55,669 nt of DNA from Gammaproteobacteria bacterium (GTDB taxonomy: Bacteria; Pseudomonadota; Gammaproteobacteria; Poriferisulfidales; Poriferisulfidaceae). The DNA is taken from assembly GCA_026713705.1 (NCBI GenBank), contig JAPONY010000059.1, positions 1 to 55,669 on the forward strand, given 5' to 3'. The position numbers were made by a program, and so were the translations under genes. Below, piece after piece: positions 25,406-34,179 of the stretch. A model generated the notes under the pieces. The model was not told the origin of the DNA, did no database searches, and saw nothing but the letters and a program-made list of their open reading frames with translations. The first letter of the stretch is position 1. Each line of letters opens with the position of its first letter.

Positions 25406-26371
25406 TCAGGTCTCCAGCCAGTGGTCGACCACGGCGTCCCAGAAGCGCATCGCCACCGCCTGCCCGGTGTGCGCCTCCACCTCGCGGATGCAAGTCGGCG
25501 ACGTGATGTTGATTTCGGTCAGTTGCCCCCCGACCACGTCCGCCCCGGCGAAGCAGACCCCGGCTTCCCGCAGGGGCGCGCCCAGGCGTTCCGCGATCTC
25601 GCGGTCTCGATCATCGGCGGGCTCCACCCGCAGGGTGCCGCCCTGGGCGAGGTTGGCGAGGAATCCACCGGCCTTGGGAATGCGCACCGCAACCTCCGGA
25701 ATCAGTTCTCCGTCGATCAGCAGCAGGCGGCGGTCCCCTTCCACGACTTCGGGAAGAAAGCGTTGCGCCATCACCGGCAGGGTCCCCTGCTGCGTGACGG
25801 ACTCGATGATGGAGGCCACATCGGCATCCTCGCGGCGCAAGCGGTACACCAAAGCTCCTCCCATGCGGTCGAGTGGCTTGATGACGATCTCATTGTACTC
25901 CGCGAGAAACCCTTCCAGGTCGTCCCGGCGCGCGCTCACCAGAAGCGGCGGCGCGAGGTCGGCGAACTGCACGATGGAGAGCTTCTCGTTCATGTTGCGC
26001 AGCGTCTCCGGGGCGTTGAGTACGCACACGCCCGCGGCGCGAACCTGGTCCAGCAGCCAGGTGGCGGCGATGTACGCCATGTCGACGGGCGGGTCCTTGC
26101 GCATCAGCACCACGTCGAATTCCGACAACTCAACCAAGGACTCCTCCTCGGTCTGCCACCAGTCGGCGCGATCGGCGACGCGGCCCTTCCGGGCATGCGC
26201 CTGCACCCCGGCCGGGCCGCCGCACAGGTCGGAAGGGGTCGTGATGTAGAGTTCGGCGCCGCGCGCCTGCGCCGCCAGCATCAGGGCGACGGTCGAATCC
26301 TTGGCAGGCTGGATCCGCTCGGGCGGGTCCATGACGACGGCCACGCGGCGCAACTCGCTCACGAGCCGCAC
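25406..26371 (-). CDS. gshB: Glutathione synthetase
   Basis: This 321-residue ATP-grasp enzyme joins glycine to gamma-glutamylcysteine. The visible motifs are DPPERIQPAKDSTVALMLAA, LMRKDPPVDMAYI, VLNAPETLRNMNEKL, EIVIKPLDRMGGALVYRL, QRFLPEVVEGDRRLLLIDGE and the Mg-binding EINITSPTCIREVE near the end. gshA lies at 37.4-38.9 kb in another minus-strand group. It starts 18 bp after ahcY, implying cotranscription with the SAM-cycle genes that feed cysteine metabolism. Confidence 0.96.
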   Translation of the reverse strand: MRLVSELRRVAVVMDPPERIQPAKDSTVALMLAAQARGAELYITTPSDLCGGPAGVQAHARKGRVADRADWWQTEEESLVELSEFDVVLMRKDPPVDMAYIAATWLLDQVRAAGVCVLNAPETLRNMNEKLSIVQFADLAPPLLVSARRDDLEGFLAEYNEIVIKPLDRMGGALVYRLRREDADVASIIESVTQQGTLPVMAQRFLPEVVEGDRRLLLIDGELIPEVAVRIPKAGGFLANLAQGGTLRVEPADDRDREIAERLGAPLREAGVCFAGADVVGGQLTEINITSPTCIREVEAHTGQAVAMRFWDAVVDHWLET

Positions 26372-26389
26372 CCGGGACCGCGCAGATCG

Positions 26390-27700
26390 TCAGTAGCGAT
26401 AATGCTCCGGCTTGTAGGGTCCGTCCGCATCCAGGCCCAGGTATTCCGCCTGCTCCCGCGTCAAACCGGTCAGCCGGGCGCCGAGCTTGTCCAAGTGCAG
26501 GCGCGCGACCTCTTCGTCCTTGTCCTTCGGCAGAGTGTGCACGCCGAGTTCGTAGTCGTCCGGCCGCTGCCACAGTTCGATCTGGGCCAGCACCTGGTTG
26601 GTGAACGAACACGACATCACGAAACTGGGATGCCCGGTGGCGCAACCGAGATTGACTAGCCGCCCCCGAGCCAGCACGATCAGGCGCTTGCCGTCGGGGA
26701 AGGTCACGTGGTCGACCTGCGGCTTGATTTCCTCCCAGGCGTACTCGTCCAGCGAAGCGATGTCGATCTCGTTGTCGAAGTGTCCGATGTTGCAGACGAT
26801 CGCTTCGTTCTTCATCTGCCACATATGCTCGAAGGTGATCACGTGCCGGCAGCCGGTCGCGGTGACGAAGATGTCGGCCTTCGGCGCAGCCTCCTCCATG
26901 GTCACCACCGGCAGGCCCTCCATCGCCGCCTGCAGCGCGCAGATCGGGTCCACTTCCGTCACCCACACGACCGCACCCTGCGCACGCAGCGACTGGGCGC
27001 AGCCCTTGCCGACCCCGCCGTAGCCGGCCACCACGCAGGTCTTGCCCGCGATCATGACGTCGGTCGCCCGCTTGAGGCCGTCCAGCAGGGATTCGCGGCA
27101 CCCGTACGTGTTGTCGAACTTGGCCTTGGTGACCGAATCGTTCACGTTGATCGCCGGCACCTTCAGTTCCCCTTCGCGGTACATGGCGTACAGGCGGTTG
27201 ACGCCCGTGGTCGTCTCTTCGGAGATGCCGCGCACCTCCTCGAGCAAGTTCGGGTATTCATCGTGCATCACGCGCGTCAGGTCGCCGCCATCGTCCAGCA
27301 GCAGGTTCGGATGCCAGCCGTCCGGGCCCTCGATGGTGCGGCGGATGCACCGCAGGTACTCCTCCTCGGTCTCGCCCTTCCAGGCGAACACCGGAACGCC
27401 CTGCTCGGCGATCGCGGCCGCGGCATGATCCTGGGTCGAGTAGATGTTGCAGGACGACCAGCGCACCTCGGCACCCAATTCCACGAGGGTCTCGATCAGC
27501 ACCGCCGTCTGGATCGTCATGTGCAGGCAGCCCGCGATACGGGCACCCGCCAGCGGCTGCTCGGACTGGTATTTCTTGCCCAGCGCGACCAGCCCCGGCA
27601 TCTCGGTGCGGGCGATCGCGATCTCGCGATGGCCCCAAGCCGCCAGGCTCAGGTCGGCGACCTCGTAGTCCGGGCGGATTTGAGCGGCAGGCTCGGTCAT
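26390..27700 (-). CDS. ahcY: Adenosylhomocysteinase
   Basis: The 436-residue cytosolic NAD-dependent enzyme hydrolyses S-adenosylhomocysteine to adenosine and homocysteine. It has the family start [42 protein letters not shown], the catalytic [13 protein letters not shown], the NAD-binding [17 protein letters not shown] and the C-terminal PYKPEHYRY. The start at 27700 (MTEPAAQ) is 4 bp past metK; an upstream start at 27781 would lie inside metK. It forms an activated-methyl cycle pair with metK. Confidence 0.96.
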   Translation of the reverse strand: MTEPAAQIRPDYEVADLSLAAWGHREIAIARTEMPGLVALGKKYQSEQPLAGARIAGCLHMTIQTAVLIETLVELGAEVRWSSCNIYSTQDHAAAAIAEQGVPVFAWKGETEEEYLRCIRRTIEGPDGWHPNLLLDDGGDLTRVMHDEYPNLLEEVRGISEETTTGVNRLYAMYREGELKVPAINVNDSVTKAKFDNTYGCRESLLDGLKRATDVMIAGKTCVVAGYGGVGKGCAQSLRAQGAVVWVTEVDPICALQAAMEGLPVVTMEEAAPKADIFVTATGCRHVITFEHMWQMKNEAIVCNIGHFDNEIDIASLDEYAWEEIKPQVDHVTFPDGKRLIVLARGRLVNLGCATGHPSFVMSCSFTNQVLAQIELWQRPDDYELGVHTLPKDKDEEVARLHLDKLGARLTGLTREQAEYLGLDADGPYKPEHYRY

Positions 27701-27704
27701 GACG

Positions 27705-28907
27705 TTATTCTCCCAGCGCTTTGCGCAGTTGGTCCAGCCGATCCAGATTTTCCCACGGAAACACCCCGTCCGGGTATCCAAAGTGCCCGTGCCTGGCCGT
27801 GTCCTGGTAGCGAAAGCCGCGGGCTTCGTCCAGCAACCCGAGCATTTTAACGATTCCGCCGGGCGACAGGTTGAAAACCTCTCCCGCCGTCAGCACTTCA
27901 TTCAGGCGTTCTTCCGGGATGGTCCCGGTTCCGAACGTATCCACCCGGATCGACACCGGGCGGGGCCATCCGATCGCATAGGCCAGCTGCACCTCGCAGC
28001 GCCGGGCGAAACCGCCGCCGACCACGTGCCGGGCCACGTAGCGCGCGGCGTAGGCCGCCGAGCGGTCCACCTTGGACGGGTCCTTGCCGGAAAACGCCCC
28101 GCCACCGTGGCGGGCCATGCCGCCATAGGTGTCGACGATGATCTTGCGGCCGGTGACGCCGCAGTCTCCGACCGGGCCTCCGATCTCGAACTTTCCGGTG
28201 GGGTTGATGAGCACCTCGAAGTCATCCGCGCGCAGCTCCGAGGGAATCACCGGGTGGATGATCCGCTCGCGCACGAATTCGTGCAGTTCTTTTTGCTTCT
28301 CCGGCGGCGAATACTCCTCGCTGTGCTGGGTAGAAAGCACGACCGTGCCGACTTCCGCCGGGCGCCCGTCTCCATCGTAGCGGAACGTGACCTGGCTTTT
28401 GGCATCCGGGCGTATGACGCCTTTCCCTTCTCCCTTGTAGACTTCCTCGTGCCGGCGCATCAGTTCGTGCGCGTAATGGATCGGGGCCGGCATCCAGGTC
28501 TCCGTGTCGTCGCAGGCATAGCCGAAAATGATGCCCTGGTCCCCCGCGCCCTGCTCTTCGGCATCCACGCCCTGTCCGATGTCGGAGGACTGCATGCCGA
28601 TGTGCGTCGTGATCTCACAGTGGGTCGAGTCGAATCCGACTTCAAGGTCTTCGGTGTATCCGATGTCCGCGATCGCGGCCCGGGCGATCCGGTCGTAGTC
28701 CGCGTCATCTAGTTTCTTGCCCGGGGCCAGCGACAGCTCGCCCGCCAGAATCACCTGCTGATCCTTGACCAGGGTCTCCACGGCCACCCGTGCATTGATG
28801 TCCCGCGCCAGTGCTTCGTCCAGCACCGCGTCCGAGATCTGGTCGCACACCTTGTCCGGGTGCCCCCGGGAGACCGCTTCGGAGGTAAAAAGGCTGTGTC
28901 GGCTCAA
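27705..28907 (-). CDS. metK: S-adenosylmethionine synthetase
   Basis: The 400-residue enzyme makes SAM from methionine and ATP. It begins [26 protein letters not shown] and includes [16 protein letters not shown] (methionine loop), [17 protein letters not shown] and a C-terminal W-E-like region. GGAAFSGKD-type signatures are complete. It is the first gene of a long minus-strand run, divergent from tpx. The 92-bp divergent gap shows no recognisable SAM or SAH riboswitch. Confidence 0.97.
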   Translation of the reverse strand: MSRHSLFTSEAVSRGHPDKVCDQISDAVLDEALARDINARVAVETLVKDQQVILAGELSLAPGKKLDDADYDRIARAAIADIGYTEDLEVGFDSTHCEITTHIGMQSSDIGQGVDAEEQGAGDQGIIFGYACDDTETWMPAPIHYAHELMRRHEEVYKGEGKGVIRPDAKSQVTFRYDGDGRPAEVGTVVLSTQHSEEYSPPEKQKELHEFVRERIIHPVIPSELRADDFEVLINPTGKFEIGGPVGDCGVTGRKIIVDTYGGMARHGGGAFSGKDPSKVDRSAAYAARYVARHVVGGGFARRCEVQLAYAIGWPRPVSIRVDTFGTGTIPEERLNEVLTAGEVFNLSPGGIVKMLGLLDEARGFRYQDTARHGHFGYPDGVFPWENLDRLDQLRKALGE

Positions 28908-28999
28908 CCGATTCGTCCCACTTCGAATTTGCGCTCATTCTACAATGCGTCCAAAAGCGGGTAGAATCTGTCGGCTCGAAACGCCCCAAGGAGAATTTC

Positions 29000-29506
29000 A
29001 TGGTGACCGTCACCCTGCACGGCAGCGAATTCAATCTGGAAGGTACCCTGCCGGAGATCGGCAGTACCGCCCCGGATTTCACACTGGTCGACCGCGACCT
29101 CAATGAAGCCACCCTCAGCACGTTCGGTGATGCTCGCAAGCTGATCTCGATCCTGCCCAGCCTCGACACCCCGGTCTGCGCAAAGTCTTCTATCCAGTTC
29201 AACCAGGAAGCCCAGAAACTCGACGGCAAGTCGGTGGTTCTGGTGGTCTCCTCGGACCTGCCCTTCGCCATGACCCGCTTCTGCACCGACCAGGGCGCCG
29301 ACCGCTTGGTCACCCTGTCGATGATGCGCAACCGGGACTTCGCACGCGACTACGGCGTCCTGATCGCCGAAGGCCCCCTGGCCGGAATCACCGCGCGCGC
29401 GGTGGTGGTGCTGGACAGCAGCAACAAGGTCGTATACACCGAACTGGTGCCCGAGATCGGAGACGAGCCGGACTACGCGGCAGCGCTGGCGGCACTGCAG
29501 GGATAA
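29000..29506 (+). CDS. tpx: Thiol peroxidase (Tpx, atypical 2-Cys peroxiredoxin)
   Basis: The 168-residue protein reduces peroxides with thioredoxin. The peroxidatic cysteine 60 is in PSLDTPVCAKS and the resolving cysteine 95 is in DLPFAMTRFC, the positions expected for Tpx. A good ribosome site (AAGGAGAA) precedes the ATG, and TAGAAT about 35 bases upstream is a possible -10. It is a single-gene unit divergent from metK. Confidence 0.95.
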   Translation: MVTVTLHGSEFNLEGTLPEIGSTAPDFTLVDRDLNEATLSTFGDARKLISILPSLDTPVCAKSSIQFNQEAQKLDGKSVVLVVSSDLPFAMTRFCTDQGADRLVTLSMMRNRDFARDYGVLIAEGPLAGITARAVVVLDSSNKVVYTELVPEIGDEPDYAAALAALQG

Positions 29507-29569
29507 CCCGGTTTCCATGGCCCGCAGGGAAGCGCGCCATTCAAACATTCAGGCCCACCACACAGGTTC

Positions 29570-29587
29570 CCGCCGTGCGGTTTTTTT
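29570..29587 (+). terminator. Short hairpin with T7 after tpx
   Basis: CCGC-CGT-GCGG followed by seven T residues lies 64 bases after the tpx stop. The 4-bp stem is short, so efficiency is doubtful, but the position and T-run fit. The rest of 29507-29663 contains TATACT (29638-29643), a possible -10 for the next gene. Confidence 0.5.
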
Positions 29588-29663
29588 CTGTTGCCGGGTT
29601 TCCACAAATCCGCAAAAGGCTCCCGTTAAATATTTGTTATACTCATGAACACCGGGGGAAATC

Positions 29664-29900
29664 ATGTCTAATGTGGACTCGAACAAGCCATCAGCCGAAG
29701 CCGCGCTAACCGCGCTCGAACAACAGGTCGACGCATTGGCCACACTGTGCGAACGCCTCGTCAGCGCCAACCAGGTTCTCATCAAACGTTGCGACCAGAT
29801 GCAGGAGCAGCAGCGCGACTGGCGCCGCAAAAACCGTCAAGCCTCCAGCGCCGTCGAACAGGTGCTGACGCAGCTCAAACCGTACACCGGAATCCAATGA
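29664..29900 (+). CDS. ZapB-like small coiled-coil protein (TIGR02449 type)
   Basis: The 78-residue protein is a single predicted coiled coil (ALEQQVDALATLCERLVSAN, then QEQQRDWRRKNRQAS) with the arrangement of the small ZapB-like proteins often encoded just before zapA. ZapB-type proteins bridge ZapA and the divisome. The gene overlaps zapA as ATGA. GGGGGAAATC precedes the ATG. Assignment rests on size, coiled coil and position. Confidence 0.85.
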   Translation: MSNVDSNKPSAEAALTALEQQVDALATLCERLVSANQVLIKRCDQMQEQQRDWRRKNRQASSAVEQVLTQLKPYTGIQ

Positions 29901-30205
29901 GCACGGAAACCCAACAGGTCGGCTTTCGTCTTTTCAAGAAGACCTACGAAGTCTCTTGCCCCCCCGCCCAGCGCAAATCCCTCGACGAGGCCATCACGCA
30001 TCTGAAGGCCCAGATGCAGAAAGTCCACGACATCGACGCCAACGCCAGCATGGACCGCATCGCGGTCGTCACCGCACTGAACTTGAGCCACGACTGCCTG
30101 CGCCTGTCGCAAGAAGCGCCGGACGACCTGCGGCAACGCATCGACGCGCTGTCGGCACGAGTCCAGAAGACGCTGGACCAGGTCGAGGAAGCAAACCTGG
30201 CATGA
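29897..30205 (+). CDS. zapA: Cell division protein ZapA
   Basis: The 102-residue cytosolic protein promotes FtsZ bundling at midcell. It has the ZapA globular head (VGFRLFKKTYEVSCPPAQ) and MDRIAVVTALNLSHDCL, followed by a C-terminal coiled coil (RQRIDALSARVQKTLDQVEE). The ATG at 29897 overlaps the preceding stop; longer in-frame starts lie inside that gene. The 6S RNA follows directly, the classical proteobacterial order. Confidence 0.93.
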   Translation: MSTETQQVGFRLFKKTYEVSCPPAQRKSLDEAITHLKAQMQKVHDIDANASMDRIAVVTALNLSHDCLRLSQEAPDDLRQRIDALSARVQKTLDQVEEANLA

Positions 30206-30231
30206 TGGCCGGAACCCCCATGAACTCTTTC

Positions 30232-30418
30232 GAAATAGTGCCTTCGCCTGTTACACCAGGCACACCCGTGAACCTATTCCAATTGATCGGGACCCGATGC
30301 GTTAATGCCTTTGTGCACGACCGGATTCGTCCGGGAAGCCTGCGGCATTTCCTAGGGACCCACTTGAACTTTCGGTTCAGGGTCACATCCTGGTCCACGG
30401 CAGGCGGAGCGCACTTCC
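30232..30418 (+). ncRNA. ssrS: 6S RNA
   Basis: The region just after zapA has the closing stem of 6S RNA: AGTGCCTTCGCCTG (30237-30250) pairs with CAGGCGGAGCGCACT (30401-30415). Conserved internal segments are present: GATTCGTCCGGGAAGCCT (matching the GTCCGAGAAGCCT block of E. coli) and CTTGAACTTTCGGTTCAGGG (matching the CTTGAACCAAGGGTTCAAGG hairpin). 6S RNA mimics an open promoter and sequesters RNA polymerase in stationary phase. Ends are approximate, within about 10 bases. Confidence 0.88.
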
Positions 30419-30596
30419 CCTCCCTGCAGACATTCTCCTCGGTGCTCATGCACCGTTTCACGCAAAACGGCAGTCTCAATCCAGATGCCGGCTTGTGTCA
30501 TAAAACACGTTGGAAGGCTAATCCTGTATCGAAGAATCAGGCATGCCACTTTCCAGCGTTTTCCCTGTATCTCTCGTAACTCAACTGGAGGAAAAC

Positions 30597-31043
30597 GTGG
30601 CTGTCAAACGTTCAACGAGCAAAAAGCGCAGCACGGCCAAGAAAAAGGCCAGTGCGGCAAAACGCGCTCCCAAACGGAAAGCGGTAAAGAGAAAGGCTCC
30701 GGCAAAGACCGCTAAGCGGAAGGTGGCGAAAAAGAAAGTCGCCAGAAAGAAAGCCGTGAAGCGGAAGGTGGCGAAGAAGAAGGTCGCCAAGAAAAAAGCC
30801 GTGAAGCGGAAAGTGGCGAAGAAGAAGGTCGCCAAGAAGAAAGCCGTGAAGCGGAAAGTGGCGAAAAAGAAGGTCGCCAAGAAGAAAGCCGTGAAACGGA
30901 AAGTGGCGAAAAAGAAGGTCGCCAAGAAGAAAGTCGTGAAACGGAAAGTGGCGAAAAAGAAAGTCGCCAAGAAGAAGGCTGTGAAGCGGAAGGTGGCGAA
31001 AAAGAAAGTCGCCAAGCGCAAGACGGCGAAGAAGAAAAGATAA
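30597..31043 (+). CDS. Lysine-rich histone H1-like DNA-binding protein
   Basis: The 148-residue protein is almost wholly Lys, Arg, Ala and Val, with no acidic residue after the start region. It consists of a 37-residue leader ([17 protein letters not shown]...) and seven tandem copies of a 15-residue unit, [15 protein letters not shown], ending in KRKTAKKKR. Such HctB/AlgP-like histone H1 homologues bind and compact DNA. The GTG at 30597 is preferred because CTGGAGGAAAAC precedes it; an ATG at 30543 has no such site. It is transcribed after the 6S RNA and faces ilvA across a hairpin. Confidence 0.88.
   Translation: MAVKRSTSKKRSTAKKKASAAKRAPKRKAVKRKAPAKTAKRKVAKKKVARKKAVKRKVAKKKVAKKKAVKRKVAKKKVAKKKAVKRKVAKKKVAKKKAVKRKVAKKKVAKKKVVKRKVAKKKVAKKKAVKRKVAKKKVAKRKTAKKKR
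30714..31028 (+). repeat. Seven tandem 45-bp repeats
   Basis: Seven 45-bp units, each starting AAGCGGAA or AAACGGAA, encode the 15-residue lysine-rich unit. Units differ mainly at synonymous positions and in two conservative changes (ARKKAV in the first, KKVV in the fifth). The internal 15-bp sub-periodicity (GTGGCGAAAAAGAAA) is visible. Copy number is likely to vary between strains. Confidence 0.9.
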
Positions 31044-31052
31044 GCAGGACGA

Positions 31053-31076
31053 GCCGAGCCGCTTCGGCGGTTCGGC
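31053..31076. terminator. UUCG-loop hairpin between convergent genes
   Basis: A 10-bp stem, GCCGAGCCGC / GCGGTTCGGC, with a TTCG loop lies just past the histone-like gene stop. It lacks a T-run on either strand, so it may be a transcript-stabilising or weak bidirectional terminator. The rest of 31044-31127 shows nothing else. Confidence 0.45.
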
Positions 31077-31127
31077 CCTCCGCCCTCACGGGCTCAACTC
31101 ACTGAAAACCGGTTGCGGTCAGCCCTC

Positions 31128-32654
31128 TCAGGCACCGCGCCCCATCCGTCCTAGAAAAGTTTTACAGGCGGCATTCGCCGTCTCTTCGTAATATTGGTAG
31201 CCCAGCGTCTCGAGGAATGCCCGCAGTTCATCCATCTCGTCTTCCGGCACCTGCATGCCCACCAGCACCCGGCCGTAGGCGGAGCCGTGATTCCGGTAGT
31301 GGAACAGGCTGATGTTCCAGTTCTGCCCCATGCTGGACAGGAAATTCAGCAATGCTCCGGGGCGTTCCGGGAACTCGAACCGGTACAGGATCTCGCGCCG
31401 ATCGCTGCCGGTGTGCCCGCCGACCAGGTAGCGCAGGTGCAGCTTGGCGGTCTCGTTGTCGCTCAGGTCCTGCACGCCGTAGCCGCATTCGCGCAGATGC
31501 GCCACCCATTCCGGCTTTTCGGCTCCCGCGTCGCGGAACTTGATGCCGACGAAGATCTGGGCGCCCTGAGAATCCGCATAGCGGTAGTTGAACTCGCTGA
31601 TGCTGTGGTCGCCCACCGCTTCACAGAATCTCCGGAAGCTGCCAGGCTCCTCCGGGATGGTCACCGCGAAGATGCCTTCGTGGCCCTCGCCGAGTTCGGA
31701 CCGTTCCGAAACATGCCGCAGACGGTCAAAATTGATGTTGGCGCCGCTGTTGATCGCGACCAGCGTCTGGCCCTGGACCGCATGGGTCTGCACGTGGCGC
31801 TTGATGCCGGCCACCGCCAGCGCGCCTGCCGGTTCCACCAGAACCCGGGTCTCCTCGAAGATGTCCTTGATCGCTGCGCAGATTTCGTCGATGCTCACCA
31901 GGATCACTTCGTCCACGCATTTCCGCGCCAGCCGGAACGTCTCCTCGCCGACCTGCCGCACGGCCGCGCCGTCCGCGAACAGGCCGACCTGCTTCAGGCA
32001 GACGCGCTCATCGGCTTCCAGCGCCCGCGCCATCGATGGTGCATCCTCCGGCTCCACCCCGATCACGCGCGTGTTCGGAGCTGCATGGCGAAGCCAGGTT
32101 CCCATCCCGGCCAGCAATCCACCTCCGCCGACTGGAATGAACACCGCATCCGGCAGGTCCGCGCACTGCTCGCAGATCTCGAGTGCAATGGTCCCCTGTC
32201 CGGCAATCACGTCCGGGTCGTCGTATGGATGCACGAAAATCCGCTGCTCGTCCTCGGCTTTCTGCAGGGCGTAGCGGCTCGCCGCATCGTAGTCGTCCCC
32301 TTCCAGCACGATGTGGCCTCCCAGGGCACGCACCGCATTGACCTTGATCGGCGGCGTGGTGCGCGGCATCACGATCACGGCGTCCAGATCCAGCTTGGAG
32401 GCCGCCAGCGCCACCCCCTGGGCATGGTTGCCCGCCGAGACGGCGATTACGCCGCGGGCGCGCTGCTGTTCGTCCAGCCCGGAAATCTTGTTGTAGGCGC
32501 CACGCAACTTGAACGAAAACGTGCGTTGCAGGTCCTCGCGCTTGAGCCAGATCTCGCAGCCCAGCCGCTCCGTCAGCTGCGGCGCCCGCTGCAGGGGCGT
32601 ACGCTCCGCCACCTCGTAGACCCGGGCCTGTCGAATCCGTTCCAGATAGTCCAT
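31128..32654 (-). CDS. ilvA: Threonine ammonia-lyase, biosynthetic
   Basis: This 508-residue PLP enzyme converts threonine to 2-oxobutanoate, committing to isoleucine synthesis. The catalytic domain shows the PLP lysine in FSFKLRGAYNKI (about residue 48), SAGNHAQGVALAA and the glycine loop VGGGGLLAGMG. The C-terminus has two ACT-like regulatory domains (FAVTIPEEPGSFRRFCEAVG and YRFEFPERPGALLNFLSSMG), giving isoleucine/valine allostery. The start lies only 30 bp from the right end of a TnpB element, so its original promoter may be displaced. GGGGCGGAG precedes the ATG. Confidence 0.96.
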   Translation of the reverse strand: MDYLERIRQARVYEVAERTPLQRAPQLTERLGCEIWLKREDLQRTFSFKLRGAYNKISGLDEQQRARGVIAVSAGNHAQGVALAASKLDLDAVIVMPRTTPPIKVNAVRALGGHIVLEGDDYDAASRYALQKAEDEQRIFVHPYDDPDVIAGQGTIALEICEQCADLPDAVFIPVGGGGLLAGMGTWLRHAAPNTRVIGVEPEDAPSMARALEADERVCLKQVGLFADGAAVRQVGEETFRLARKCVDEVILVSIDEICAAIKDIFEETRVLVEPAGALAVAGIKRHVQTHAVQGQTLVAINSGANINFDRLRHVSERSELGEGHEGIFAVTIPEEPGSFRRFCEAVGDHSISEFNYRYADSQGAQIFVGIKFRDAGAEKPEWVAHLRECGYGVQDLSDNETAKLHLRYLVGGHTGSDRREILYRFEFPERPGALLNFLSSMGQNWNISLFHYRNHGSAYGRVLVGMQVPEDEMDELRAFLETLGYQYYEETANAACKTFLGRMGRGA

Positions 32655-32683
32655 GACGCGTTTCTCCGCCCCGGCGAAAAGTT

Positions 32684-32795
32684 ATAATTAGGCGCTTCAG
32701 GATTCCATGTGGAAATCGGGGGGTGAACCCCGGTAATTCCACGACATCGTTGACGGATCACTGGCGGTCTCCGCTAGGCATTCCATGAAGAATGC
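32684..32795 (-). ncRNA. Putative reRNA/omega-RNA scaffold at the tnpB 3' end
   Basis: Reading the minus strand, three hairpins occur in a row at the tnpB end: GCATTC/GAATGC (32778-32795), GGGG-TTCA-CCCC (32718-32731) and TTCCA/TGGAA (32703-32714). They overlap the last codons of tnpB, the place where TnpB-associated guide RNAs are made. The guide would then be read from the flank, that is, the ilvA leader. No transcript data are available. Confidence 0.4.
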
Positions 32796-34112
32796 TTCCG
32801 CTTCGTTGTCCCCTCCCCGTCCCGTCACCGGAGCGCCTCCGGCCAGAAGCCTGTTTAATCCCAGGTTCAGGATGTTCCGTGCGGCATTCGCGTCCGCGTT
32901 GTCCGTGTGCCCGCAGGCCAGGCATTCGAAACGCGCCTGCTCCTTCCGGTTGTCCGCGTCCACGTGCCCGCACTCCGCGCACGCCCGGCTGGTGTTCCGC
33001 GCCGGCACCCGGATCATGTCCATCGCCTTGTATTGGAGAAAGCGGTCCACCATCCCCATGCAGGAGGACTGCGCCATCTTCCGGTTCAGCGCCGCCTTCG
33101 CCTTCACGCAACGCCCCGGCTTCTCCTTCGTGCCTCGCGCCGAGCGACGCATCGCCTGCACGTCAAGCTCCTCCAGCACGAGGTGCCCGAACCGCCGCGC
33201 CAGGTCCGCCGAGGCCTGATGGCTGAAGTCCTTCCGGATCTCCGCCGCCTTGCGCTTCGCCTTCGCCGCGCGCTGCTGCAGCCGCCGCCGGCGCTTCGTG
33301 GGCTCCCGCACCAGCTTGCCCGACTTCGTGCGCACCGGCTCTCCGGCGTCGTTCTTCAGTTCGGTCCACTTCCGGCGGCTTGCCCGCCACTGGTAGTGCC
33401 GGGCCCGCGCCTCGTACTTCAGGATCCGCTCATACGGGATCCGGATGAGCTTCGTCTCCCCGCTCCATGAAGCCGCGAGGTTCTCGGAGTTGCGGTCGAC
33501 CCCGCAGACCCCGCCGTGCCAGCGCCAGTCCGGGTCCGGTACTTCCCACAGCACCGACACGTACCACTTGTCCAGCTCCCGGTACACCGCCGCAGCCTTG
33601 GCCTCGCCGCCGTCCCAGGGATCCGCTCCCCGCGTGCGCGATGCCGCCTTGCGGTTCATTCGGATCCAGCCGACCTTCGGCACCCAAAGCCGCTTGCTTT
33701 GGATCTTTACGTCCTCCGGGATCGTGAATGACTCCCGGCTTCTGCCCTTGGCCTTGAAGCGGGGGTATCCGGCCTGCTTGCCGCACTTGCCCTCCCGGAT
33801 CCGCCGGGAGAAATGAGAGAACGCCGCCCCCAGGGGAAACGCGCCCGTGCTGCGCACGACGGTGGCTGAGAACTCCCGCAGCCATTCATTGCCTTCTTTC
33901 GCCTTCAGGCGGACATACCGCTTCCCGAAATCAAACTCGGAACACCCCGGCTTCTCCGCCTCGCCGGCCTCGAAACGCCCGTATTCCCGGATCTGGTCGG
34001 CCAGCAACTCGTTGTAGACGAACCGACCGGCCCCGCACAGCCGCGCGAACTGCCGCTCCTGCGTCTGGTTTGGATACAGGCGGTAGCGGGAGGCCCGGTG
34101 CATGATAGGCAT
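32697..34112 (-). CDS. tnpB: TnpB RNA-guided nuclease (OrfB_IS605 family)
   Basis: This 471-residue protein has the N-terminal TnpB region (SRYRLYPNQTQERQFARLCGAGRFVYN) and a split RuvC nuclease. RuvC aspartate is in CGVDRNSENLA, glutamate in LVLEELDVQAM and the last aspartate in NADANAARNIL, all intact. A zinc ribbon, CAECGHVD...CLACGHTD, lies between the last two. The insertion of charged sequence between RuvC-I and II makes it longer than the typical 380-420 residues. TnpB cleaves DNA matching its guide RNA and favours retention of the element. All catalytic residues look functional. A second in-frame start exists at 34103. Confidence 0.93.
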   Translation of the reverse strand: MPIMHRASRYRLYPNQTQERQFARLCGAGRFVYNELLADQIREYGRFEAGEAEKPGCSEFDFGKRYVRLKAKEGNEWLREFSATVVRSTGAFPLGAAFSHFSRRIREGKCGKQAGYPRFKAKGRSRESFTIPEDVKIQSKRLWVPKVGWIRMNRKAASRTRGADPWDGGEAKAAAVYRELDKWYVSVLWEVPDPDWRWHGGVCGVDRNSENLAASWSGETKLIRIPYERILKYEARARHYQWRASRRKWTELKNDAGEPVRTKSGKLVREPTKRRRRLQQRAAKAKRKAAEIRKDFSHQASADLARRFGHLVLEELDVQAMRRSARGTKEKPGRCVKAKAALNRKMAQSSCMGMVDRFLQYKAMDMIRVPARNTSRACAECGHVDADNRKEQARFECLACGHTDNADANAARNILNLGLNRLLAGGAPVTGRGGDNEAEAFFMECLAETASDPSTMSWNYRGSPPDFHMES

Positions 34113-34151
34113 ACTCTATCATGGGGATTCCACACCAAATCCGGAAGCCCC

Positions 34152-34157
34152 TATAAT
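34152..34157 (+). promoter_or_regulatory. Candidate -10 element of the Rieske gene
   Basis: TATAAT lies 22 bases before the Rieske ATG at the junction with the TnpB element. No convincing -35 lies at the right distance, because that position falls inside the element. A twin TATAAT occurs at 32683-32688 on the other side of the element. Confidence 0.35.
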
Positions 34158-34179
34158 TACAGGGTTAATCGAGCATTTT

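Larger units (their letters stand above)
32684..34152 (-). mobile_element. TnpB-only IS200/IS605-type element
   Basis: A single tnpB gene is bracketed by features of IS200/IS605 ends. A perfect 7-bp hairpin (ATGATAG-GCATACT-CTATCAT, 34102-34122) lies at the 5' side, and three hairpins lie at the 3' side. The octamer TAATTATA occurs just outside the left end and at the right end, fitting similar cleavage sites in target and element. No tnpA is present, so movement would require a transposase in trans. Boundaries are inferred from the repeated octamer. Confidence 0.65.

Noticed and set aside
28908-28999. SAM or SAH riboswitch before metK
   Set aside because: The gap is only 92 bp, shared with the tpx promoter, and shows no recognisable conserved riboswitch core.
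30714-31028. Regular repeats resembling a CRISPR array
   Set aside because: Units are contiguous without spacers and encode a lysine-rich protein in one frame.
31194-32687. A 497-residue plus-strand frame
   Set aside because: It is the antisense shadow of ilvA; the minus strand shows a complete threonine ammonia-lyase with all motifs.
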